The translations under genes were made by a program, and so were the position numbers. Shown here in pieces: positions 1 through 7,130 of a DNA stretch of 13,566 nucleotides. The stretch is from positions 1 through 13,566 of the forward strand of contig JAKSSJ010000030.1 of the NCBI GenBank assembly GCA_024403215.1, written 5' to 3'. The DNA comes from Clostridia bacterium. Lineage in GTDB: Bacteria > Bacillota > Clostridia > Peptostreptococcales > Anaerovoracaceae. The notes beneath the pieces were generated by a model. It saw nothing but the letters and a program-made list of their open reading frames with translations. It was not told where the DNA came from and did not search any database. Position 1 is the first letter of the stretch. Every line of letters begins with the position of its first letter.

Positions 1-978
1 TTCTGTGTTTTCTCTTTCGAAGCTTGGGTTGTAGAGCATGCGTCCGTCAAGGGTTCTCATTCTTTCAGTAAACGAACCAGGCTCTACCTTAGAAAGCGCA
101 TCCTCAAAATCAAACATTCTTGCATCTATCATATCAAGATGATGCAAAAGCTCAGCTTCCGGGAAGCACGGTCTTACAGGGCTTCCAAACTCAGGCTCGT
201 TATGATGGGAAATAATCATATGCTGAAGCATTACAGTTTTTTCTTCAGAAAGTCCAGCAGCCTTTGCTCTCTCCTCGAGCCTTATTGCTCCCATTACAAT
301 GTGACCAAGAAGATTACCCTTCATTGTGTATCCAGAGGAAATGCCATAAGCATTTGAATCTATCTCATTAAGCTTTTCCATGTCGTGCATGATAACGCCA
401 GTAGCTACCCAATCCTTATCAAGATTTGTGTAAACGCTGCAAGCCTTAAGCCCCATGGTGAGCATTCTTCTTGTGTGATAAAGAAGGCCGCCCATCTCTG
501 CATGATGATTAGACTTTGCCGCAGGATAATACATAAGTCTATCCTTATTTTCTTCAAGCGCACTTATGCAAAGCTTTTTTAAGCCCGCATCCTTTATATC
601 AGATGCGCAGGAATAAATATAGTTGTACATCACATCAGGATCTTCTGGAGCTGTCTTAACAAAATCAGTCATGTCCACTGGATCAAGCTCAGTGGAAGTT
701 CTTAGCTTTGTTAGCTTAAGCTGCTTTATTCCGTTCCACTCATTGCAAGTGCCCTCGACCTTAACAATCCCGCCGTCTCTTATCTGAGAATAAACATTGG
801 CCTCATCTTCAGATACATCCCACTTCTTGCAGGAAATATCTCCCGTCTTATCTGCGAGCGTAATGTCTAGGTACATCTTATGATTTGATCCTATTTTAAG
901 AGCGCTTCCCTTTACGAGGAAGAAATCTAATACTTTATCATCTGGTCTTAAGTTTGCTACATAAAAAGTTTTACTCAT
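1..978 (-). CDS. yhaM: 3'-5' exoribonuclease YhaM family (partial, C-terminus off the left edge)
   Basis: This is a cytoplasmic metal-dependent 3'-5' exonuclease of RNA and single-stranded DNA, active in RNA turnover in Bacillota. The frame is open from the ATG at 976-978 to base 1, giving 326 residues; family members are about 310-320, so only a few residues are probably missing. Residues 10-95 read as an OB-fold nucleic-acid-binding domain. An HD-type phosphohydrolase domain follows, with candidate metal ligands H159, H168, H198-D199 (motif HDMEK), H258/H259 (ISHHNEPEFGSPVRP), H279/H280 and D282/D285 (LHHLDMIDAR). The HH...GG-hHT, GNLLGHI and SHH..EFGSPVRP blocks match what I know of YhaM. 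The start is set by AGGAG at 987-991, eight bases upstream. It has its own promoter directly after the stop of the DMT transporter gene, so it is probably transcribed alone or with genes beyond the edge. Confidence 0.9.
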   Translation of the reverse strand, partial: MSKTFYVANLRPDDKVLDFFLVKGSALKIGSNHKMYLDITLADKTGDISCKKWDVSEDEANVYSQIRDGGIVKVEGTCNEWNGIKQLKLTKLRTSTELDPVDMTDFVKTAPEDPDVMYNYIYSCASDIKDAGLKKLCISALEENKDRLMYYPAAKSNHHAEMGGLLYHTRRMLTMGLKACSVYTNLDKDWVATGVIMHDMEKLNEIDSNAYGISSGYTMKGNLLGHIVMGAIRLEERAKAAGLSEEKTVMLQHMIISHHNEPEFGSPVRPCFPEAELLHHLDMIDARMFDFEDALSKVEPGSFTERMRTLDGRMLYNPSFERENTE

Positions 979-999
979 GTTAATAACTCCTTTTTATCT

Positions 1000-1028
1000 A
1001 TTATAACAAAATATCCATATTTTGTAAA
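1000..1028 (-). promoter_or_regulatory. yhaM promoter with internal palindrome
   Basis: Read on the minus strand, a -35 TTTACA (1028-1023, 5/6 to consensus) is followed by an exact 17-base spacer and a consensus -10 TATAAT (1005-1000), with a TGn extension. Transcription should begin near 993, leaving a leader of only about 15 bases. The spacer is almost entirely a palindrome, arms ACAAAATAT and ATATTTTGT around a GG centre (1006-1025), which overlaps the last bases of the -35. A dimeric repressor bound there would block RNA polymerase. The -35 starts at the base right after the TAG stop of the upstream DMT gene. I do not recognise the cognate regulator. Confidence 0.75.
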
Positions 1029-1934
1029 CTACAAATCTAGTATTCCAAGTATCACAATGCCGCATACAACCAAAAGGATTGCTCCGTAATGCTTTAATGA
1101 TAATTTTTCTTTGAGGAAGATTCTGCTCCACACAACAGACATTATGCAAAACGATGCAATGATTGGAGCCGCATATGCCACGTGCTCTGAATCTGAAAGA
1201 GCATAGATATAAAACACCTGGCCCACTGTTTCAAAGATTCCTCCAATGTATTTTGGAAGCTCCTGTTTAGCTACAAACTTTTCCCTCTTTGCTAAAAGAT
1301 AAATAAGACAGATAAGACCTACAATAAAAAATGTAAGCTCGTATGCACAGTTAGCGCTCTCTTCATCGAGCCTTTCTAGCACTATAGAATCAGCAAAGGT
1401 TCCAAGAGCATCTAAAAGGCAGTAAGCAATAGGAAGTATGATTGCTAAAGGAGATTTTGAATATTTATAATTTGAAAGCTCCTGCCTTGCAGCCCTAAGA
1501 TCCTCATCTTCAGCAGCTTCAACATATCCAAGAAATGCTGTTCCAAGGCATACAAGTGCTATAGCAATAATAGAAAGCGCCGAAGCACTTTTAAGTCCAC
1601 TTGTTATTATCACAAGAATAGCAACAATAGCACCTGAGCTATTACAAATAGGTGATGAAATAGAAAGCTCAATATATCTAAAAGCCGCATAGCTAAACGC
1701 CATGGACACTATATACAAAAGTGAAACTGGCAAATAGGTTAAAATAACATGAGAGCTTACAACAGCGCCGCCAACAAAAATGCTATAAGCCGCATGAGCT
1801 CCCATAATAATTCCAACTGCAGTAATCATCTTAAGATGGCTATATCTATCATCTTGATTTCTGCATCCAATTTTGCCAAGTAGGTCCGAGCCACTCCAAA
1901 ATAGAAGTGCTAAAACCGAAAACCAAAACCACAT
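1029..1934 (-). CDS. DMT/EamA-family membrane transporter
   Basis: A 301-residue integral membrane protein with about ten hydrophobic segments in two halves, separated by a charged cytoplasmic stretch near residues 140-160 (EAAEDEDLRAARQE). The N-terminal LALLFWSGSDLLGK and the late PIIASFCIMSVVWSRIFLKEKLSLKHYGAILLVVCGI block are typical of drug/metabolite transporter (EamA) proteins, in which the last two helices are the best conserved part. Substrate cannot be told; the family exports or exchanges amino acids, metabolites and drugs. Its ATG shares one base with the TAA of the Gx-family gene upstream (TAATG). No good ribosome binding site is visible, so translation is probably coupled. It is the last gene of the three-gene cluster. 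I see no intrinsic terminator after it; the AT-rich palindrome there belongs to the yhaM promoter. Confidence 0.85.
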   Translation of the reverse strand: MWFWFSVLALLFWSGSDLLGKIGCRNQDDRYSHLKMITAVGIIMGAHAAYSIFVGGAVVSSHVILTYLPVSLLYIVSMAFSYAAFRYIELSISSPICNSSGAIVAILVIITSGLKSASALSIIAIALVCLGTAFLGYVEAAEDEDLRAARQELSNYKYSKSPLAIILPIAYCLLDALGTFADSIVLERLDEESANCAYELTFFIVGLICLIYLLAKREKFVAKQELPKYIGGIFETVGQVFYIYALSDSEHVAYAAPIIASFCIMSVVWSRIFLKEKLSLKHYGAILLVVCGIVILGILDL

Positions 1935-2464
1935 TACTTTTTAACTCTAAAGCTTATACCCGAAAGCTTTACCTTTTTAATTATGAGCGTTGCAAGCACG
2001 CCGTTAACAATTCCAGCAGCAAGACCTGTTAATAGAAGAACCGGAAGGTAATAAAAAATGCTTAGCTGATCCATGATAAAGTATGCTGCTATTAGCTGAC
2101 CAATATTATGCATTACTCCGCCTGCCATAGAAATTCCAACAACGGAGAATTTCTTTGTTTTGTATAAAAGCATCATAAATAGCATGCTTAAAATACCGCC
2201 GCAAAGAGCATAAATTGCTGAAAACATATTTCCAAAAAGAAGAGCGGACAATAATATTCTTACAAAATTAATTGCAAAGGCAGCTAAGGCTCCATTAGAA
2301 TACAAGGCCACAATTACAACAAGATTTGCGAGCCCAAGCTTTACTCCTGGTATGCCAAGGTTTAACGGAATAAGAAACTCTATGTATGAGAATATGAGCG
2401 CAAGAGCAGTAAGCACTGCGCATACAGAAAGCCTTGCGCTTCTATTAGTAGGAGATTGCATCAT
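1934..2464 (-). CDS. Gx transporter family membrane protein (EetB-like; Hpre_diP_synt_I family)
   Basis: A 176-residue integral membrane protein with about five or six hydrophobic segments. The blocks RLSVCAVLTALALIFSYIE, GIPGVKLGLANLVVIVAL, NFVRILLSALLFG and GGVMHNIGQLIAAYF are characteristic of the family named Gx transporter, historically mislabelled heptaprenyl diphosphate synthase component I. The fold resembles the substrate-binding component of ECF-type vitamin transporters. The family includes EetB, which I recall from flavin-based extracellular electron transfer loci of Listeria; equivalence here is inference. The frame can extend to a GTG at 2488, but an AGGAGG ribosome binding site at 2470-2475 lies inside that extension and points to the ATG at 2464 (or the ATG at 2461). 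The gene overlaps the end of the NusG-domain gene by about 20 bases and shares one base with the DMT gene, so the three are probably co-translated. Confidence 0.8.
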   Translation of the reverse strand: MMQSPTNRSARLSVCAVLTALALIFSYIEFLIPLNLGIPGVKLGLANLVVIVALYSNGALAAFAINFVRILLSALLFGNMFSAIYALCGGILSMLFMMLLYKTKKFSVVGISMAGGVMHNIGQLIAAYFIMDQLSIFYYLPVLLLTGLAAGIVNGVLATLIIKKVKLSGISFRVKK

Positions 2465-2828
2465 GCTCACCTCCTGTTTTGTTTTCACCCTCTATTGACA
2501 CCACAAGATTATGAGGAGCACAAACAATAATTTGTCCTTCCTTACTAATCCATCCAGAGCTTACGCATACCTTGCCGCTGCAATCAGCCTCTGTTACGCA
2601 AACCCTTCTACCTTCTACAAGCACCTTATTAAATCCATTTTTAGATTCTATATCAAGACAAGTATCAGAAGATAAGAGCTCATCATAGACTACTTTTCCA
2701 TCACTTGTTATCACAACCCTTGAGCCAGAGTCTGGGGTTTTAATAAGCATAAAAAGACTTGCAATGCCAAGAAGGACAATGCAAACAAAAAGTATGATAT
2801 CCGCTTTTGTTATTCCAAATCTTTTCAT
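2445..2828 (-). CDS. NusG domain II-containing membrane protein (EetA-like)
   Basis: A 127-residue protein from the ATG at 2828. One hydrophobic segment (about residues 9-28) acts as a signal anchor; the rest should face outside. The extracellular part holds a NusG-II-like beta domain with the signature VTEADCSGKVCVSSGWISK followed by GQIIVCAPHNLVV, including C83, C88 and C103, and additional cysteines C57 and C77. This is not the transcription factor NusG; the name reflects a shared fold. Proteins of this type are commonly encoded just upstream of a Gx-family gene, as here. The frame can be extended to a TTG at 2852, but that codon is inside a stable hairpin and has no ribosome binding site, so I prefer ATG 2828. 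That start also lacks a clear Shine-Dalgarno. Its last codons overlap the Gx gene's ribosome binding site. Confidence 0.8.
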   Translation of the reverse strand: MKRFGITKADIILFVCIVLLGIASLFMLIKTPDSGSRVVITSDGKVVYDELLSSDTCLDIESKNGFNKVLVEGRRVCVTEADCSGKVCVSSGWISKEGQIIVCAPHNLVVSIEGENKTGGEHDAISY

Positions 2829-2842
2829 TAGAAAAATGCTTT

Positions 2843-2866
2843 GCGCCCCCAAAGATTTGGGAGCGC
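2843..2866 (-). terminator. Hairpin between the YfcC gene and the NusG-domain gene (terminator or leader structure)
   Basis: On the minus strand the arms GCGCTCCCAAA and TTTGGGGGCGC pair over 11 positions with one T-G wobble; the innermost pairs probably open into a small loop. The hairpin begins six bases after the YfcC-family stop codon. A run of five T follows, but only after AAAGCA, so the terminator is not ideal. A longer pairing of AAATGC with GCATTT would also use up the T run. It may partly terminate the four-gene operon and let some transcription into the NusG-domain gene, which starts right after the T run. Confidence 0.55.
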
Positions 2867-2872
2867 ATTTAA

Positions 2873-4192
2873 TTAGAAGCCTATTGCTAAACCAAATAAT
2901 AAAATGAGTGACGTAAGAATAAGATTAGAAAGTTGGAACTTCCAGCTCCACTTTACCCAGTCACCATAGTTAACATCCGCAGGCCCGAGGCTAATAAGAA
3001 GCGCCGGATTTGTTGGATAGAAAACATTTGAGAAGCCATCGCCAAATGCAAATGCAAGAATGCAAAGCTGAGGCGAGATTTCAAATATTGCTGCAAGAGG
3101 AACAATTAAAGGTATAAGCATAAATGCTTTAGCCGATCCCGATGCAACAAAGAAATTCATAACAAGTACAATCAGATAGATAAATAATATTACTGACCAC
3201 TTTGGGAGAGCTCCAGCAACACCAATAGCTGCATCAAGTATTACCGTCAATGCACCAGCTGTTTCTAGAGTGTACTTGATTGATGAAGCCATAAGTATCA
3301 TAAGAACTGCTGGCAGCATATTAACAACACCTGTTCCCATATTCTTGCCAAAGTCCTTCCAAGACATTCCAGAAGTAATATTAGAAACTATGCCAGCAAC
3401 CAAGAACATTACAGCAACAATTATCATTGTGTAATCTTGAAGCACTTTAATAAATGGTGAGAAGAGAATAATTACAATTCCGATTCCCAAAATTAAAGCA
3501 AAGAGGAACAGCGCCTTATCCATTTTCTTATCTGCTACAAAATTATCTACGTCCCCTTGAACACCTCTATCTACCTTCTTTGCGTGTTTTCTTACAAACA
3601 GCCATAAAAGAGCATAGATAAGAACAAAGGATACTGCTCTAAGCCAAGCTCCAGAAAACATAGGAAGTCCTGCAAGCTCTTGGGCGACACCAATTGTAAA
3701 TGGATTGAATACTCCAGATGCAAAGCCGCAGCCAATAGCAAGAAGACTCATGCCCATTCCAGTAAGTGCATCCCATCCTAGCTTAATAGATAAAGCTACA
3801 ACAATAGGAACCAAAGGAACGCATTCCTCAAATGAACCAATAAGTGCTCCAAGAGCCATAAAGAAGAACATTACAACAGTCATAAGCTTGTAACGCTTTT
3901 CTTTATACTTACCGGCAATCTTATCAAGCATATACTTCATAAGACCGCCCTTTTCTAGAGCATTAAATATTCCTCCAATTACAAGAAGGAAAATTATAAC
4001 GGCAATAATTGTTGCACTTCCCTCAGCTCCAAGAACAAGGAATGGAGATAGTATCCATTTCCAAACAGGAAGACTTGCACTTGGAAGAGCAAGCACTAAC
4101 ACATAGGTTAAAATCATGAGCACAGCAATAACAATTATCGCTGTGATAAATGATTTTGCACTTATTTGACTTTGATCTTTTTTGCCATTCAT
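2873..4192 (-). CDS. YfcC/DcuC-family carrier (C4-dicarboxylate or amino acid/peptide transporter)
   Basis: A 439-residue polytopic membrane protein with about 12 hydrophobic segments, the usual size for the DcuC/YfcC superfamily (Pfam C4dic_mal_tran/DcuC type). Diagnostic blocks include GGIFNALEKGGLMKYML, GALIGSFEECVPLVPIVVAL, GFASGVFNPFTIGVAQELAG and, near the C-terminus, FFVASGSAKAFMLIPL and DGFSNVFYPTNPALL. The last two are the paired re-entrant-loop signatures of this group. YfcC relatives are annotated as basic amino acid antiporters; substrate here is not certain. The ATG at 4192 overlaps the TAA of the M20 peptidase gene (TAATG), with a weak GAGG eight bases upstream. A GTG at 4198 is possible but poorly placed. 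Being coupled to a peptidase suggests it moves the peptidase's substrate or product. Confidence 0.82.
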   Translation of the reverse strand: MNGKKDQSQISAKSFITAIIVIAVLMILTYVLVLALPSASLPVWKWILSPFLVLGAEGSATIIAVIIFLLVIGGIFNALEKGGLMKYMLDKIAGKYKEKRYKLMTVVMFFFMALGALIGSFEECVPLVPIVVALSIKLGWDALTGMGMSLLAIGCGFASGVFNPFTIGVAQELAGLPMFSGAWLRAVSFVLIYALLWLFVRKHAKKVDRGVQGDVDNFVADKKMDKALFLFALILGIGIVIILFSPFIKVLQDYTMIIVAVMFLVAGIVSNITSGMSWKDFGKNMGTGVVNMLPAVLMILMASSIKYTLETAGALTVILDAAIGVAGALPKWSVILFIYLIVLVMNFFVASGSAKAFMLIPLIVPLAAIFEISPQLCILAFAFGDGFSNVFYPTNPALLISLGPADVNYGDWVKWSWKFQLSNLILTSLILLFGLAIGF

Positions 4193-5631
4193 TAGCACTG
4201 CCTCATTATTCTAATAAAGAATTCAACTGCGCTAGCTATAGTTTCAAGTCTAATGCGCTCGTTGTTTCCGTGAATTGTATGTCTTTCTTCTGCAGTTAAA
4301 TCCATAGCGGAGAATCTGTAAACCTTATCGGATATTTCTCCGTAATGTCTTGAGTCTGAGCACTGTACCATAAGATAAGGTGATACAAGGCAGCCTCTCC
4401 ATGTTCCTTCTACTGCGTTAACAACTCTCTTCCATCCGTCGCAATCTAAAGTTGAAATGATGGATGGTTCCATTGATGCATAGTCAGAAAGTTCAATGTC
4501 CTTGTTTCCAATGACACTTCTAACATATTCTTTTGCACTTTCAATAGAATCCTCTGGATTTAATCTTAAGTTTGCAACCATGGAAGCCTTTGGTGGAATT
4601 ACGTTTGGAGCCTTAGATCCATCCATCATAGTGAATGCAACTGTGGTTCTAACAAGAGCATTAAGCTCGCCACCAGATTTTTTGCAAATCATATCAAGTA
4701 TGCCGCCAAACAGCCAAAGGTTTGCAAATATCATTCTATAAACAAAGCTTGAATGTCTTCCAAGTGTATCAAACATTGCAAGAACTGGCTTTGTGAAATG
4801 CTTTGGGAAAGGATGATTCTCAAGCTTTACGCAGGCATCAGATAAAAGTCCTACTGGTGTATGTGGTGCAGGAGATGATGCATGTCCGCCATCTGATGCT
4901 AAATCAAACTTAAGATTCATCATACCTTTTTCTGCAATACCAATAAGTCCGCACTGGCCAGAAACTCCAGGGAAAACGCCTTCAACAACAGCGCCGCCCT
5001 CATCAACAACCATTGATGGTGTAATGCCATGTTCCTTAAACCATTCTACGTTTCTTATTGCTCCTGGACCATTTACTTCTTCTTGTCCAGAGAATGCAAA
5101 GTAAATATCATCGTTTGGAGTAAAGCCCTGTGCAATTAAGTTTTCTGCAGCAGAGAGTATTCCGTTAAATGTAACCTTTGTATCAAGAGTTCCTCTTCCC
5201 CACATAACGCCGTCTTCAATGATGGCATCAAATGCAGGCTTCTTCCAGTTTTCTTCTTCTACTGGAACTACATCATAGTGAGCCATTAAAACGCAAGGAT
5301 CTCCAGATGGATTATTCTTGCCCTTCCATCTAAATAGAAGTGCTCTGTCAGGAAGCTTTGTAAGCTCGCAGGTTTTAAATACATTTGGATAAAGTCCTGG
5401 AAGCTTTCCGATAAGCTTTTCAAACTCAGCATTATCTTCCTTTGCTGGATCATAATCAGAAACTGTCTTGCACTTAACAAGCTCTGCAAGAGCATTTACC
5501 GCAGCATCCTTATCAAAAGTAATATCTTCAAAATGTTTTTCGCCTTCATCCTTTGGCTTGAATGCAAGAGTTCTAGCAAGCACTACTACCAACAGGATTA
5601 CTACTATAGCAAGAATGATATAACCTAACAT
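4192..5631 (-). CDS. Membrane-anchored M20 family metallopeptidase (PM20D1-like)
   Basis: A 479-residue zinc peptidase/amidohydrolase. Metal and catalytic residues are visible: H118 and D120 (AHYDVVPVE), bridging D150 (WGRGTLDTK), E184/E185 (SGQEEVNG), D210 (VVDEGG) and H454 (HTIHGNNE). H250 in DGGHASSP sits in the lid/dimerisation domain. The layout resembles animal PM20D1, an N-acyl amino acid hydrolase/synthase, more than short dipeptidases. Residues 1-20 are a single hydrophobic helix followed by a charged stretch, which reads as a signal anchor, so the enzyme is tethered to the membrane; which face it is on is not certain. Translation starts at an ATG behind AGGAGG, whose first bases form the TAG stop of the upstream membrane-protein gene. 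It is third of four genes in an operon with membrane proteins on both sides, consistent with hydrolysis of an imported or surface-bound peptide or N-acyl amino acid. Confidence 0.88.
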   Translation of the reverse strand: MLGYIILAIVVILLVVVLARTLAFKPKDEGEKHFEDITFDKDAAVNALAELVKCKTVSDYDPAKEDNAEFEKLIGKLPGLYPNVFKTCELTKLPDRALLFRWKGKNNPSGDPCVLMAHYDVVPVEEENWKKPAFDAIIEDGVMWGRGTLDTKVTFNGILSAAENLIAQGFTPNDDIYFAFSGQEEVNGPGAIRNVEWFKEHGITPSMVVDEGGAVVEGVFPGVSGQCGLIGIAEKGMMNLKFDLASDGGHASSPAPHTPVGLLSDACVKLENHPFPKHFTKPVLAMFDTLGRHSSFVYRMIFANLWLFGGILDMICKKSGGELNALVRTTVAFTMMDGSKAPNVIPPKASMVANLRLNPEDSIESAKEYVRSVIGNKDIELSDYASMEPSIISTLDCDGWKRVVNAVEGTWRGCLVSPYLMVQCSDSRHYGEISDKVYRFSAMDLTAEERHTIHGNNERIRLETIASAVEFFIRIMRQC

Positions 5632-5640
5632 AATTTCCTC

Positions 5641-6306
5641 CTAGAGCATTCCCTTTTTGTACATAATTCTTGAAACGCCGAGTGTAAATAAAACGCCAAC
5701 CGGAACCATGATTCCAACTGTAGAAGTATTAAGAGCTGGCACTACAATAAACAGTACAAGCATTAAAGCAATTGGAAGAACAGAAATCTTCCAGTTCTTT
5801 GAAATAAATACTACTCCAAGGCCGCCAAACAGCGCTGGTACCATCTGAGCAAAAGCAGGCTCAAGTACTGGTGCATTAAGCACTGGTGTTAAAGGCTTAA
5901 TCAGCACTACACCAATAATTATGATAAGTGTTGTTACTATGCTAGATACTGCAATAGCAATTGTGGATACTACCTCGCCCTCTTCTGAGCTTGCCTTAAC
6001 CTCTGCCTGTTCTAAAGCATTAAGTGCGCAAGGAAGCTTAAGGTTAGAGATATTTCCTGTTACAAATGACAGGAAGGATCCGCCAGCACCAAGCATCGGT
6101 GTGTAAGTAATAGTTTCAATTACTGCAACAGCCCAATACATTGGAGCAGTAGCAATAATACCCATAAGGAATGCATGCCAATCAGGCATTGTGTGATAAA
6201 TAATTCCAACTGCAATTGGATAGCCAAACATGGCAACCATTACAATCATGTTCCAGACTGTTCCGTAGCGGAAAACTGAATCTCTATAAGACATTTCTTG
6301 TTTCAT
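5641..6306 (-). CDS. Unrecognised 221-residue membrane protein, partner of DUF5058
   Basis: I do not recognise this family. It is a hydrophobic protein with about six membrane segments. The N-terminus MKQEMSYRDSVFRYGTVWN is polar and probably cytoplasmic. A glycine-rich stretch, MLGAGGSFLSFVTGNISNLK (about residues 71-90), has small residues, an SN pair and a following KLPCA, and could be a re-entrant or substrate-binding loop. It is followed by an acidic segment (EQAEVKASSEEGE) and then a long hydrophobic helix. The ATG at 6306 lies eight bases after AGGAGG, with a two-codon out-of-frame ATGAAATGA overlapping the start. It follows the DUF5058 gene by 12 bases and precedes the M20 gene by nine. 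The tight spacing and similar size to the DUF5058 protein suggest the two form one membrane complex, perhaps a two-subunit transporter. Confidence 0.75.
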   Translation of the reverse strand: MKQEMSYRDSVFRYGTVWNMIVMVAMFGYPIAVGIIYHTMPDWHAFLMGIIATAPMYWAVAVIETITYTPMLGAGGSFLSFVTGNISNLKLPCALNALEQAEVKASSEEGEVVSTIAIAVSSIVTTLIIIIGVVLIKPLTPVLNAPVLEPAFAQMVPALFGGLGVVFISKNWKISVLPIALMLVLFIVVPALNTSTVGIMVPVGVLFTLGVSRIMYKKGML

Positions 6307-6318
6307 TTCATTTCCCTC

Positions 6319-7056
6319 CTACTTAAGCCATGCAGTGAATGGAATAGCTGATGCCATTCCAATAATTAAACTAATTGGAAGCGCATAATCGGAAATCCAA
6401 CGCTTGCCCGTCTTCTTCATAAGCATACCGCAGAGTGCCATAACAACTGCAGCAACAAAGAATACACAAACTGGAATAAGTCCTGATGTATCGCCAGAAG
6501 CGACCCCTGCTACATCACAGAATACATATCCAACAAATGCGGAAATCATTCCGATAAACATTGCGTTTTGGAAAATGTCGGCCCACTTTTTATCTCTCTT
6601 TTCAAGATTGATAACGCCGTTTAGAAGCTTCTTTCCGATAAGAGGAAGCAGCCAAATTCCAACCATAATGCTGAGTGTCATAACAGAAGCAATAGTTACA
6701 TATTGCTGAGCTGTTAAATTAGATACTGTACCAAATGCAAGTCCCATTGCACTTTCTGCATTTGTTGCAGCAACCGTTTCGTATGACAAAGAACCAACAA
6801 CAGAAAGTCTAAGCCATGGAAGTGGTAATCCCAAATCTTTTGAGAGCGTTATTACACTTATTACAATTGCAACCGCTGGGGCAATTGTAAAGATTGCAGC
6901 TGTAACTCCAATCTTCTTGAGTTTTCCCATATCCATTCCAATTTTCTTGCCATGCTTTATAGCCTTGATAAGAAAATATACCGATTGTGCAAGTACTATT
7001 GCAACAATTATTCCGGCCAGGACGAACAGGATAGGGTCGTTAATATTAAAGCTCAT
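6319..7056 (-). CDS. DUF5058 family membrane protein
   Basis: A 245-residue protein with about six membrane segments. The N-terminal FNINDPILFVLAGIIVAIVL-AQSVYFLIKA and the block FTIAPAVAIVISVITLSKDLGLPLPWLRLSVVGSLSYE match what I recall of DUF5058, a family of unknown function. The GLPLPWLRLSVVGSLSYETVA stretch is well preserved and may line a pore or ligand site. It is the first gene of the four-gene operon. Its ATG is seven bases after AAAGGAG (7064-7070), about 47 bases downstream of the predicted transcription start in the divergent promoter. The next gene begins 12 bases after its TAG, whose last bases are part of that gene's ribosome binding site. A transport role is inferred from hydrophobicity and context only. 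Confidence 0.8.
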   Translation of the reverse strand: MSFNINDPILFVLAGIIVAIVLAQSVYFLIKAIKHGKKIGMDMGKLKKIGVTAAIFTIAPAVAIVISVITLSKDLGLPLPWLRLSVVGSLSYETVAATNAESAMGLAFGTVSNLTAQQYVTIASVMTLSIMVGIWLLPLIGKKLLNGVINLEKRDKKWADIFQNAMFIGMISAFVGYVFCDVAGVASGDTSGLIPVCVFFVAAVVMALCGMLMKKTGKRWISDYALPISLIIGMASAIPFTAWLK

Positions 7057-7108
7057 ATTCGTTCTCCTTTATATCTTCACAAAATTTGTTACATAATATA
7101 GTAAATTT

Positions 7109-7130
7109 TATTATACCATATGGTATAATA
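7109..7130. promoter_or_regulatory. 22-bp perfect palindrome carrying two divergent -10 elements
   Basis: The central 20 bases are ATTATACCATATGGTATAAT, identical to their reverse complement; one further pair (T7109, A7130) extends the symmetry to 22 bp. Each half contains TGGTATAAT, an extended -10 pointing away from the centre: rightwards at 7121-7129 for hpf and leftwards at 7118-7110 for the DUF5058 operon. The two promoters therefore share DNA and cannot both be occupied by RNA polymerase at once. The symmetry could also be an operator for a dimeric regulator. Confidence 0.75.

Noticed and set aside
1006..1025. The palindrome after the DMT gene as a transcription terminator.
   Set aside because: The stem is almost all A-T with a two-base centre and no T run after it on the minus strand; it fits a promoter spacer better.
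7081..7109. Imperfect AT-rich inverted repeat in the leader of the DUF5058 operon as a riboswitch or attenuator.
   Set aside because: The leader is only about 47 bases, the pairing is weak and interrupted, and no known aptamer motif is visible.
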